Positions 34,916-43,149 of a stretch of DNA of 64,000 bases are shown here, piece after piece; the first letter of the stretch is position 1, and every line of letters begins with the position of its first letter. The position numbers and the translations under genes are program-made. Source of the stretch: Pseudofrankia inefficax (lineage in GTDB: Bacteria; Actinomycetota; Actinomycetes; Frankiales; Frankiaceae). The notes below the pieces were generated by a model, which saw nothing but the letters and a program-made list of their open reading frames with translations, was not told the origin of the DNA and did not search any database. Location: assembly GCF_000166135.1 (NCBI RefSeq), contig NC_014666.1:8420601-8484600 (forward strand). Direction: 5' to 3'.

Positions 34916-35940
34916 TGCATGTCCTCCTTCAGCGTCTCGACGGTCTGTTCCGGCTTGGCATGCGCCTTTTTCACGTTCGCCCGGCCCATAAGCGCGAAGA
35001 CCGCGGCCGCCGCGATGAGGAGCGCAGCGACGATCAGTGCGGCCCAACCGAGCGCCATTACCTCCGCAAGGCCGAACATAGCCGCGAGCAGCAGGAAGAG
35101 AACCGCGAAAATGCCCGCACCGGCGGCGCCACCGAACATTCCGGCGCCCTTGCCGGCCCGGACCGCCGACTGGCGGACCTCCGCCTTGGCGAGGTCGATC
35201 TCCTGGCGCACCAGCATCGACATGTCACTCGCGACCTCGGACACCAGCGCCCCGGCGCCTCGGCGGCCCTTCCGGCCGCCAGCCCCCTGCCGGTCGAGGG
35301 TGCCTGGACCAGCGGTGGCCGTCCGGTCGGCGGTCATCGTGCCCGAGGCGGCTGTCGGCGCGGTGGAGCGAGCGTGGGCCGGCGGCGCCGCGGCCGCGCG
35401 GACGCTGGCGGGGGTCTCACCGGCCCGCGTGATGATCGGTTCGTCGGACCAGTTGCCACCGGTGGAGCCCGTCGCCACGGACGGCCGGACCGAGCGCGAG
35501 GTTTCCGGGAAGGTCTCGACGGAGCCGACACCACGGGAATCCCGGCCGCCGGGTGCCTCGTGGCGGTCGTCCCGGAAGGTGTCATGCCCGGACCTCGTCG
35601 AGCGGGAAGAGCCTTCCGGATAGACGTCCAGGCCGTCGTCGAACTGGCCGTCCGGGTGCGCCGCTGTCGCGACGGTCCGCTTGCCGACGGACGACGGCTC
35701 GTCGTCATGAAGTCCATGGCGGTTCGTGGCTCCCGCGAAATGGCGCCGTTTCGCGGCGCCCATCGCGGCGACGTCCGACCGGTTCTCCCCGGCATTTCCG
35801 ACATCGCCGGAGGCGGGACGCGCCGACGTCTTGTCGGTTACCGCCGTCGTCGTGCCGTCGAGACGATCGTCCGGGAACGTGCGCTCCGCGCCGTCTGGAG
35901 GCATTCTGCCGGTCGTCGTCGACCGTTGCGACCTCGTCAT
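34891..35940 (-). CDS. Actinobacterial phage-holin-X-like protein
   Basis: 349 residues. The C-terminal 125 residues match the actinobacterial holin-X/phage-holin-3-6 family: L-V-S-E-V-A-S-D-M-S-M-L-V-R-Q-E-I-D-L-A-K-A-E near 235, two membrane segments A-G-I-F-A-V-L-F-L-L-L-A-A-M and A-L-I-V-A-A-L-L-I-A-A-A-A-V-F-A-L, then a short basic tail. The first 220 residues are a low-complexity Asp/Ser/Thr-rich region. Such proteins are chromosomal membrane proteins of unknown role and do not imply a prophage. Co-transcribed with the DUF3618 gene. Confidence 0.75.
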   Translation of the reverse strand: MTRSQRSTTTGRMPPDGAERTFPDDRLDGTTTAVTDKTSARPASGDVGNAGENRSDVAAMGAAKRRHFAGATNRHGLHDDEPSSVGKRTVATAAHPDGQFDDGLDVYPEGSSRSTRSGHDTFRDDRHEAPGGRDSRGVGSVETFPETSRSVRPSVATGSTGGNWSDEPIITRAGETPASVRAAAAPPAHARSTAPTAASGTMTADRTATAGPGTLDRQGAGGRKGRRGAGALVSEVASDMSMLVRQEIDLAKAEVRQSAVRAGKGAGMFGGAAGAGIFAVLFLLLAAMFGLAEVMALGWAALIVAALLIAAAAVFALMGRANVKKAHAKPEQTVETLKEDMQWAHGLRK

Positions 35941-36005
35941 GTTGCCTCCCTGTCTGGTGTGGCCTCAGGAGACGACCGCGAGGTCGATGCCCGGCATGCC
36001 GGTGA

Positions 36006-37547
36006 TTAACCCGGGGTATGCGAGCCAGTACCATCTGTGGCCGCACCGCGGGGCGGTGGCGTGGCCAGCGGCGCGGGCAGCCGGTAGGCCCGGCGCAGGT
36101 CGGCGGCCTGCCGGTCGTTGCCGAGCCGGCGCTCGTCGCGCCGCAGCGCGGCGGCCCCCTCGTCCTCGTCCAGCGAGGCGGCCAGCCTCAGCTCCTCGCG
36201 GGCGACGGCGTACTCCTCGTACCGCGCGGCCATGCGCTCGGCGACCTCACCGGCCTTGCCTCGCCGGGCCCGCGCATTGCGGTCGAGCTGGAAGGCGTCG
36301 ACCTCCTCGTTGGTCTCACCCTCCCAGAGCGCGCCGCGCTCCAGCCGGGCATACGCGGTGCGGTCGAGGTTGCGCTTGAACAGCAGCGGCGCCAGATCGA
36401 TACCGAGAATCAGCAGGCTGATCAGTATTCGCCACACCTTGACGGAGTTGTCCGCCGCGGTGAGCCGCCAGAATCCCTTCTCGCGCATCAGGAGGTCGTT
36501 GGCGTTCCCGATCGAGCGCCATTCCGTGTCGGCGTACTGCGCGCGGCGCTGGTCCCTGGTAACCCGGAACGAGTCCAGCCGGTTCTGCGCGGCGTCACGC
36601 GCGGCGCGCAGGCCCGGGATCTGCGCGGCCGCGGCCCGCAGTTCGCCGAGCTTGACCTGGTAGATCGGCCCGCGGCCGCCCAGGCAGCCGTCGCCGCCGG
36701 TCAGCTGGCAGTCGACCTCGCCGGTCTTCGCGGTCACCAGGTTCTCGGCGGAGGCCAGCTGGGCCCGCTGGTCGTCGAGGGCGGCGACCAGCCCCGCCTC
36801 GGTGGTTCGCTGGCCGGCGTCCCAGGACGACATCACGCCCGCGAGTTCCTGCTGGCGCAGCTCGGCGACCCGCGGCTCGATCGAGGCGTCGAAGAAGCGC
36901 AGCAGCAGCGACTCACCGACCAGGATCGCGCCGACGATCGCGATCAGGATCCGGATGACGCCGGTCGGCAGCAGCCGGCGCGGTCGAATGCGCTCCTTGT
37001 CGCCCTTCCCAGCGAGCCGCAGCGGCCGGATCGTCAGCAGCACCGATCGATCGATGAAGAAGATGAAGGCCGCGTAGAACAACCCATACGGCAGTGCGGC
37101 CAGCGTCGAGGTGCCGAAGCCGAACGCCGCGACCGACGCCCCCGCGTAGGCGGCGAGGCTCGCGGTCAACAGCATCAGCGCGCCCGCGCTGGCGTATCTC
37201 GACCGGTCCCGTTCGGTGACCGCCCGATGGTCGGCCCCGGTGCAGCCGATCAGCAGGTTCACCGCGGTCCGGCGGGCGCCGACCCCCGACCGCCGAGGGC
37301 GCCGGCGTGGCACCCGGCGCCGGGTCCTGCCCGGTTCGGCCGTGTCGACGCCGCGGTCATACCCGGCGGGGGTGTCTTCGTAATCGGCGGTGTCGTCGCA
37401 GTCGGCGGTGTAGTCGTAGTCGGCCTGGTCGTGACCGGCGTCGGCGTACTCGGCCTGGGCGTAGTCGGCCTGGTCGGGTGGTTCGGGGCCGTAGCCTGGA
37501 TCTTCCTCGGCGTCGCTGTCGATCAGCCGCTCGCCGCCGGAGTCCAT
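36006..37547 (-). CDS. DUF4407 membrane protein
   Basis: 513 residues. An acidic Asp/Tyr-rich N-terminus with repeats (A-D-Y-x-D-T-A-D) of 65 residues, then an Arg-rich stretch, then four membrane segments: A-L-M-L-L-T-A-S-L-A-A-Y near 140, G-L-F-Y-A-A-F-I-F-F-I near 168, I-R-I-L-I-A-I-V-G-A-I-L-V near 200 and I-L-I-S-L-L-I-L-G-I-D near 375, with a large coiled-coil-like loop between helices three and four. This is the layout of DUF4407 proteins, of unknown function. Divergent from the SRPBCC gene. Confidence 0.75.
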   Translation of the reverse strand: MDSGGERLIDSDAEEDPGYGPEPPDQADYAQAEYADAGHDQADYDYTADCDDTADYEDTPAGYDRGVDTAEPGRTRRRVPRRRPRRSGVGARRTAVNLLIGCTGADHRAVTERDRSRYASAGALMLLTASLAAYAGASVAAFGFGTSTLAALPYGLFYAAFIFFIDRSVLLTIRPLRLAGKGDKERIRPRRLLPTGVIRILIAIVGAILVGESLLLRFFDASIEPRVAELRQQELAGVMSSWDAGQRTTEAGLVAALDDQRAQLASAENLVTAKTGEVDCQLTGGDGCLGGRGPIYQVKLGELRAAAAQIPGLRAARDAAQNRLDSFRVTRDQRRAQYADTEWRSIGNANDLLMREKGFWRLTAADNSVKVWRILISLLILGIDLAPLLFKRNLDRTAYARLERGALWEGETNEEVDAFQLDRNARARRGKAGEVAERMAARYEEYAVAREELRLAASLDEDEGAAALRRDERRLGNDRQAADLRRAYRLPAPLATPPPRGAATDGTGSHTPG

Positions 37548-37715
37548 GCCGGCACCATAGCCGTCTCAATCACTATCCGCATTCGCTCAATCACGTTGCG
37601 GCGGCGGGGCGAGCCGTCGACCACCGCCGTCCGCGCGCTCTGCGTGGCCGCTGACTAACGTCTGCCAAGAGCCGGAGGAACCGATCAAAGGCCCGACGAA
37701 CAGAGGACGGGACCA

Positions 37716-38150
37716 ATGGGGCAGATCAACGTAGTGACCCAGCGATCGCTGCCAGCGCCACCCGACCGGGTGCTCGACCTGGCCGCCGACTACGCCGGAA
37801 CCCGGGCGCAGCTGTGGCCGGAGAACATCACCGACTACCAGGTGCTCGCCGGCGGCAAGGGTCCCGGCACCCGGATCAGCTACCGGCTGCACGCGACGAA
37901 GAAGCGCATCCGCGACGTCGCGGCGGAGGTGTCGGCGCCCGACGCCCAGTCCCTCGTCGAGGCCGACCAGAACTCGACGCTGCGGACGGTCTGGCGGGTG
38001 CGGCCCGAAGGCGACGGCAGCCACGTCACGGTGATGACGACCTGGACCGGCGCGGGCGGCGTCGGCGGCTTCTTCGAGCGCATCTTCGCCCCGATTGGCG
38101 TCCGCAAGCTCTGGACCGCCGTGCTCGACAACCTCAGCGCCCGCCTCTGA
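37716..38150 (+). CDS. SRPBCC-fold protein (polyketide cyclase/START-like)
   Basis: 144 residues with the SRPBCC pattern: P-A-P-P-D-R-V-L-D-L-A-A-D-Y near 10-25, then alternating strands and a terminal helix (V-R-K-L-W-T-A-V-L-D-N-L). These proteins bind hydrophobic ligands in a deep cavity and some are cyclases or heat-shock activators. Monocistronic; convergent with the lytic transglycosylase gene 21 bases downstream. No motif points to a ligand. Confidence 0.75.
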   Translation: MGQINVVTQRSLPAPPDRVLDLAADYAGTRAQLWPENITDYQVLAGGKGPGTRISYRLHATKKRIRDVAAEVSAPDAQSLVEADQNSTLRTVWRVRPEGDGSHVTVMTTWTGAGGVGGFFERIFAPIGVRKLWTAVLDNLSARL

Positions 38151-38171
38151 CGCCAGCCGCGGTCGCCCGCT

Positions 38172-38990
38172 CTACCAGGTGCGGGCTAGCACGTTGGTGA
38201 CGTAGCCGGTCATACGGTCGAGCTTGGGCTGGTCGTCGGCGCTGCCGGGGACGAGCTTGCCCTGTGCCCACTGCAGCGCCCACGTCGGCACGTTGTGCGC
38301 GGCGATCACGTAGATCCAGTTCTTGCCCCAGTCGGTCGCGTCGATCCGAGTGCGCATCATGTGCGCGGTCGAGTCGAGCGCCCAGAAGGGGTCGAGGGCG
38401 TTGTCCTTGGTGATGTCGGGCAACGTGGTGTTCCACTGGCATAGCCCGAAGTCGGAGTTCGTGTAGTACCCGATCGCGCCCGGGTCCCAGTTGCTCTCGA
38501 TCGTCGTGATGCCGCGCAGGAGGCCACGTGGAACGGTGTACTTGAGAGCGTAACGGTCGGCGATCGGCATGAACAGCGCGTAGGACGTCTCCTTGTGCAC
38601 CAGCCCGAGCGGGCTGCGCTCGTTCGCCGGGATGTACATGTCCCGGTTGATGGTGGGCTGTTTCTGCTGCTGGAAGGCGATCAGCGCGCTGCGGGTCGTC
38701 TGGGAGAAGACGCCGTCGGTCGGGATGGGCTTGCTCGTGGCCTGGTGCCAGTTCAACGCCCGTTGGATCGCCTTGACGCCGCCCTTCACCGCCGCGATGT
38801 CATCGGCCGCACTGCCGTCCGGAGCCCGCTGCCCCGCGCCAACGCCGTAGTAAGGGCCGAATCCGGTGCCGTCTGCGCTGATCGTGCCGCCGCGACCGTC
38901 CGAGGGCCAGCCGCCCCGCCCTTCCCGCACGGGTGTGGTCACGTCGCCCCATTTCGCCCCGGCCACCCCCGCCGGCGACCACTTGGGCAA
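38172..38990 (-). CDS. Lytic transglycosylase with peptidoglycan-binding-like domain
   Basis: 272 residues. Residues 70-135 look like a PG_binding_1 repeat (V-K-A-I-Q-R-A-L-N-W, T-D-G-V-F-S-Q-T-T-R-S-A-L-I-A-F-Q). Residues 150-265 are SLT-like, with the catalytic-type glutamate in T-T-I-E-S-N-W-D-P and the G-L-C-Q-W segment in place of G-L-M-Q. Such enzymes cleave peptidoglycan glycan strands. No signal peptide is visible from the TTG start at 38990, so export, if any, would need another route or a different start; this is also typical of phage endolysins. Confidence 0.65.
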   Translation of the reverse strand: MPKWSPAGVAGAKWGDVTTPVREGRGGWPSDGRGGTISADGTGFGPYYGVGAGQRAPDGSAADDIAAVKGGVKAIQRALNWHQATSKPIPTDGVFSQTTRSALIAFQQQKQPTINRDMYIPANERSPLGLVHKETSYALFMPIADRYALKYTVPRGLLRGITTIESNWDPGAIGYYTNSDFGLCQWNTTLPDITKDNALDPFWALDSTAHMMRTRIDATDWGKNWIYVIAAHNVPTWALQWAQGKLVPGSADDQPKLDRMTGYVTNVLARTW

Positions 38991-39123
38991 CGTTAAGGGC
39001 GTCCTCGGACCTCCGCGTCCAAATCAGCCAAATCGGCCTGCCGCTGACCAGGGATGGCGGCGGCCAGGGGACGAACCCCTGGCCGCCGCCGACGATGCGG
39101 TTCCGCGGCTCAACCGGCTGAAG

Positions 39124-40134
39124 CTACCGGCGGTCCTGCTTGTTGCCACCAATGCCGTGCTTGGCCAGCGTGCGGCCGATCGCGTTCTCGAAGTGCCCGA
39201 TCTTCTCGCTGAACCCCTCATGCCCGGCCTCATGCCGACCGCGCTGGGTCTCCGTCGTGCTCGACCGCACGCTCTCGGTCTCGCTCGGGTAGACGGTGGT
39301 CGTCGTCTCCCCACGCCGGGCGGCACTCTCGTCCCGAACGCCCTGCTCCGACGCCTGGACGTCCCGCCGGCTCCGGCTGTCGACCGGCAGCGCGGTCGGG
39401 CCGCCTGCACGGTCCGCGTGGGCGGTATCGGTCGGGTATGGCGCATGGTCCCGGGAGTCGCGGTCCTGGAGGTCGCGGTCCCGGGAGTCGCGCTCGGCGC
39501 GGTCCATGCGGTCATCCCGGCCGGAGTTGTGCCGCGCCGGCTCCCGTTCCCGGTCGCCACGACCGCGGCCATGTCCGACGCCGCCGAACAGCCCACCGCC
39601 GTGGCGCGCCAGCTGCTTGCTGCGCGCATGCATCGTGGCGTGCTCGACGTCCCGCAGGCTTCGCACACTGAGCCGGCCGTGCGCTATCGAGGCTACGGAG
39701 AGGATCACCGCCCCGAGCCCGTAGAAGAACAGCAGCCAGGTCCAGGTGACCCGGGCGGTCCCACCCATCGGGATACCCAGGTCTCCCAGGTGCAGCGGCC
39801 CGGCCACGGTCGGGCCGATGATGAACCAGGCCCCCGCCGCCATGGCCAGCCATGCGCCGAGCATCGTCGCGCCACGGTTGGCACTGAACGTCAGCATGAG
39901 CCCACCGACGAAGCAGGCGATGCCAGGCAGTACCTCGAGCCAGAACCGGGCGGCCGTCCACGACCACGTCTGGCTACCGCCGAACCCGAAGTGGAACGCG
40001 GGTCCGATGAACGGGATGAGCGCACCCCAGGCGCCCAGCACCATCAACAGCAGGCCGGCCATCGCGCCGCGGCTGCGAGGTATCCGCCAGGTCCCTCTGG
40101 CTAGGTTGTATCCGGTATCTCCGGTCGCGGTCAT
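39124..40134 (-). CDS. Four-TM membrane protein with charged C-terminal tail
   Basis: 336 residues. Four hydrophobic segments in the first 165 residues (G-L-L-L-M-V-L-G-A-W-G-A-L-I-P; L-P-G-I-A-C-F-V-G-G-L-M-L; W-L-A-M-A-A-G-A-W-F-I-I-G-P; L-L-F-F-Y-G-L-G-A-V-I-L). The remaining 170 residues are Asp/Arg/Ser-rich and probably disordered, ending in a Lys/Gly-rich stretch. Not assigned to a family. The ATG at 40134 has GGAGGGAG six bases upstream. It is the last chromosomal gene before the tRNA-Lys attachment site. Confidence 0.7.
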   Translation of the reverse strand: MTATGDTGYNLARGTWRIPRSRGAMAGLLLMVLGAWGALIPFIGPAFHFGFGGSQTWSWTAARFWLEVLPGIACFVGGLMLTFSANRGATMLGAWLAMAAGAWFIIGPTVAGPLHLGDLGIPMGGTARVTWTWLLFFYGLGAVILSVASIAHGRLSVRSLRDVEHATMHARSKQLARHGGGLFGGVGHGRGRGDREREPARHNSGRDDRMDRAERDSRDRDLQDRDSRDHAPYPTDTAHADRAGGPTALPVDSRSRRDVQASEQGVRDESAARRGETTTTVYPSETESVRSSTTETQRGRHEAGHEGFSEKIGHFENAIGRTLAKHGIGGNKQDRR

Positions 40135-40353
40135 GGGTCGCTCCCTCCGCATCAGTTCACCCCCGTCGGTGCCCCCGACGCCGTGTACTAACCGGATCCG
40201 CCCCACGCGGGTGACCCACCGGGCACAGATCGTGGTGTCAACCCCGCCCCGGCCGGGCACGACCCGGCTCCCGGTCTTGATCGGCATCGCGCCAAGTCCA
40301 GGCACACGGTGAAGCCACCGGCAGGCCGGCGTGCCCGGGTACGATCAGCCAGC

Positions 40354-40426
40354 GGGCCGTTAGCTCAATTGGCAGAGCAGCCGGCTTTTAACCGGCGAGT
40401 TCAGGGTTCGAGTCCCTGACGGCCCA
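40354..40426 (+). tRNA. tRNA-Lys (TTT anticodon), integration site
   Basis: 73 nt cloverleaf: acceptor stem GGGCCGT/ACGGCCC with discriminator A at 40426; anticodon loop CTTTTAA closed by GCCGG/CCGGC, anticodon TTT; T-arm loop with GGTTCGAGTCC. CCA is not encoded. An integrase gene and element-like genes follow the 3' end, so the 3' half is the likely attB. No second copy of this 3' end was found in the window. Confidence 0.95.
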
Positions 40427-41232
40427 CCCGCCTTCTGGTCCGTGACCTGCGTGTTCCTTCATCATCTTCTCGTGTTGGGGCTCTAAAATAGACCTCAAGA
40501 TCGTTGTGGTCGGTATGTGGTCGGTGGAGCGCCCACGTGGTGGGCCGCCGCGCCGCCCTCTCGCCTGCCCCGGCCTGCCCGCCGCGACGTAGCAGGCGGG
40601 GAGCGCAGGGCGGCGACGATATACGGAGAGCGACGACCCGACCGTCCGAACGACGTGGCTGGCACTTTGATCACCGCGCCCGGGGCGGCGCTATTCCCGG
40701 GTGTGGAACCACAGGCCGGAACCATCGTCGACCACTCGATGCCCCCGGTCACGTACGCAGCGAGAGCGGCAGCCGCTGAGCGGATAGCCCGTTGGTGTGG
40801 GCGTCCCCACGTCATCCAATGCGAGTCGATACGAGTTGGTACGAGCTTGTACGAGTACGGATGACCTCACATGACCTCAGATGTCAGGTGCGCCGCCTGC
40901 ACATCCCTGCGATTCCCTGGACAACCATGCACAACGATGCACAAGAAATCGGTCTAGGTAGACCTAGATAAGTCCAGGTAGGCCGCCTGCCACCCGCTCT
41001 GACCTGCTGTTTTGAGCGCGGCGGCTTCGGCAGGCTTTGCCTCGCTAGATAGATACTTGTGCGTACTAGAACGCATGGATTAGCACGGCTAGCACCCGTG
41101 TTGCCGGAGTTGCCGGGATCGTGTAGACCGGACTCCGTGCGGGAGATCTCCCGGACGCAACGTGAATGGCCGCTGGCGGACGCTTTGGTAGAGGGACCGC
41201 CAGCGGCACCCGTCCCTATGGAGGACATCTAG
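40427..41232. other. Repeat-rich region next to tRNA-Lys, presumptive attachment/regulatory region
   Basis: No gene seen. Tandem 10-base repeats lie at 40830-40859 (TACGAGTTGG, TACGAGCTTG, TACGAGTACG), at 40861-40880 (ATGACCTCAC, ATGACCTCAG) and at 40921-40940 (ACAACCATGC, ACAACGATGC). A palindrome TCTAGGT-AG-ACCTAGA is at 40953-40968. Helical-turn-spaced repeats next to an att site fit integrase arm sites or binding sites of a directionality factor. Confidence 0.6.
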
Positions 41233-41469
41233 GTGTCTACCTCACCTGACGTGCCTGGACCACCCCCGAACAGGCTCATGCTCGGGGTCGTCGGCCTCGC
41301 GATCCTCGTCGGTGTCGCGGTGTGCGTCCGCGCGGGCTGGCTCCGGGAACTGATCCCGCCGCTGATCGTCGCCGCGATCATCTGGCTTGTGGCGGTAGTC
41401 GTCCGGCGCCTCGACTTTGGCGATCGGCGCGGCAAAGAGGACGACACCGAGCCGGACGCCACGCACTAA
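41233..41469 (+). CDS. Small one/two-TM protein, 78 aa
   Basis: Starts M(GTG)-S-T-S-P-D-V-P-G-P-P-P-N-R with GGAGG about nine bases upstream. Two hydrophobic segments, V-V-G-L-A-I-L-V-G-V-A-V-C-V near 20-33 and P-L-I-V-A-A-I-I-W-L-V-A-V-V near 42-55, then a charged tail. Possibly an element-encoded membrane peptide. Faces the leftward integrase gene. Confidence 0.55.
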   Translation: MSTSPDVPGPPPNRLMLGVVGLAILVGVAVCVRAGWLRELIPPLIVAAIIWLVAVVVRRLDFGDRRGKEDDTEPDATH

Positions 41470-41572
41470 CGGCGAGCCGCCGACAGCGGGCCGCCGCGCG
41501 CCTGGACGGGCGCGACGGCCCGCCCGATGAGCACAGGGCGGGCGCACAGTGCGTAGGCAACCACCGAGACGA

Positions 41573-43075
41573 TCACCGGTTTCTATCGTCGGAGGAGCGC
41601 CTCACGTTGCGCGGCACCGCGGCGGCCACCTTCTCGGCCGCGGCCTGCCCGGCCGGTCGCAGCAGGTGGGCGTACAGGGTGCCGGTGATAGACGGAGAGC
41701 TATGACCGAGCCGCTTGGACACGAGCGTCAGGTCGACCCCTTCGGCGAGCTGGATGCTCGCGCTCGAATGGCGCAGATCGTGTAGCCGTCGGCGGGACAG
41801 CAGATCGCGGCCGAGCTCGTCGCCCGTCTGCAGGGGGAACGACAGCGGGCGGTCGAGGGTGAGCACTGCCCCGGCGCCGCGACGGCGGGCGCAGGCGGTG
41901 ACGGTCACCTTGCCGACGGGTTCGCGACCCCGGTAGATCGTCCACGTTCCTTCTGGCGCGATGTACCGCTTGCCGACGATCACGACGGTGTCACCCGGTT
42001 CGGCGGCGCGCGTCAGCCGGCAGAGCAGTCCCACTCGCTTTGCGATGTGCCACATGTGCGAGGTGATGTACTCGGGGTGCAGGTAGCGGCCGTCCGTCCG
42101 GGTGAAGATCAGCCCGTCGAGCTTCACTGACCGTCCATGCTGATCGGGCAGGGTGCCGTTGTCCCATGCCGTTCCGAGCGACTCCCGCTCCGCGTCCTGG
42201 GCCAGCCGATGCGCCGCCAACGACCCGAGCGTGTAGACGTCCAGGTCGACTTTTCGCCTGCCGGACCTCGTCTTCGGCGGCCACACACCGATCTTGCCGC
42301 CGGAGTCGGTGATCTGCTGCCGGATGGTGAGCACCCCGGTCTCGCCGTCCAGGCCGTCCCAGGTCCCGCCGCAGGCCTCGCCCCGACGCAGCCCGTGCAG
42401 GGCGATCAGTTCAAACAGCGCGGACAAACGGTCACCCGCGGCCTCGTCGAGGAACCGTCCGATCTCCTTGGCTTCCCACGGCTCAACCTCGGCCCGGTCG
42501 TTCTCCGGTAGCTCGACGCCGTTGCAGGGGTTGAAGGAGATCAGCCGGTTGTCGACCGCGTCGTTCAGCGCGGCCCGCAGGGTGCCGAAGATCTCCGCGA
42601 TCGTCTTGGGCCCGATCTTCCGGCGCCGAGTCGCGTTGCTGTCCTCGAGCCGCCTGATCAGAGCGTCAATGTGGGCCTTGCGCAGGCCGGACAGGGGCAC
42701 GGTCCCGATCAGCGGCTTGAGGTGCAAGCGGATGTTGGTCTCGTAGCCGCGCCGCGTGGTTGGTCGCAGCCGCCGCTTGCCCGCGAGCCATTCGTCCAGG
42801 TACTGGCTGACGGTGAGCGTTCCGACGTGCTGCTGGCCGGCCCGCACGATCGCCAGTTTGTCTTCGGCGTCCTTCTCGGCCGAGTCCTTGGTCGCGAAGC
42901 CGGAGCCGCGGAGACCGGTCCTGCCGACCAGCAGTACCAGCTCGTCGGGCACATCGATGCGCCACGACCATTTTCCGTGCGGCTTCTTCCCCTTCAGCTT
43001 CGGGCAGCGCCTGCTCAGCTGCTTGCCCGTCTGTGGGTCCCGGCAGCCGCATCGCCTTTCCGTCCGAATTTCCAC
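41573..43075 (-). CDS. int: Tyrosine recombinase (phage-type integrase)
   Basis: 500 residues. N-terminal cysteine-rich stretch (R-R-C-G-C-R then S-R-R-C-P), SAM-like core-binding domain near 85-180 and a catalytic domain with R230, H432 and R435 (L-H-D-L-R-H), H458 (L-G-H) and the tyrosine nucleophile Y468. Between the conserved boxes, residues about 354-427 form an insertion with a beta-rich appearance that ordinary integrases lack. It recombines attP with the tRNA-Lys 3' end. The GTG start at 43075 has a GGAG sequence upstream. Confidence 0.9.
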   Translation of the reverse strand: MEIRTERRCGCRDPQTGKQLSRRCPKLKGKKPHGKWSWRIDVPDELVLLVGRTGLRGSGFATKDSAEKDAEDKLAIVRAGQQHVGTLTVSQYLDEWLAGKRRLRPTTRRGYETNIRLHLKPLIGTVPLSGLRKAHIDALIRRLEDSNATRRRKIGPKTIAEIFGTLRAALNDAVDNRLISFNPCNGVELPENDRAEVEPWEAKEIGRFLDEAAGDRLSALFELIALHGLRRGEACGGTWDGLDGETGVLTIRQQITDSGGKIGVWPPKTRSGRRKVDLDVYTLGSLAAHRLAQDAERESLGTAWDNGTLPDQHGRSVKLDGLIFTRTDGRYLHPEYITSHMWHIAKRVGLLCRLTRAAEPGDTVVIVGKRYIAPEGTWTIYRGREPVGKVTVTACARRRGAGAVLTLDRPLSFPLQTGDELGRDLLSRRRLHDLRHSSASIQLAEGVDLTLVSKRLGHSSPSITGTLYAHLLRPAGQAAAEKVAAAVPRNVRRSSDDRNR

Positions 43076-43149
43076 GTGAACACTCCCGCCAGCTCCAAGC
43101 GAGGGGACAAGTCACCGTCAGAGACGGGGTGAAGGGGTGCGCCGACCGC

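Noticed and set aside
34891..38990. Prophage lysis cassette
   Set aside because: Holin-X and transglycosylase genes are separated by a DUF4407 and an SRPBCC gene, and no phage structural gene is present.
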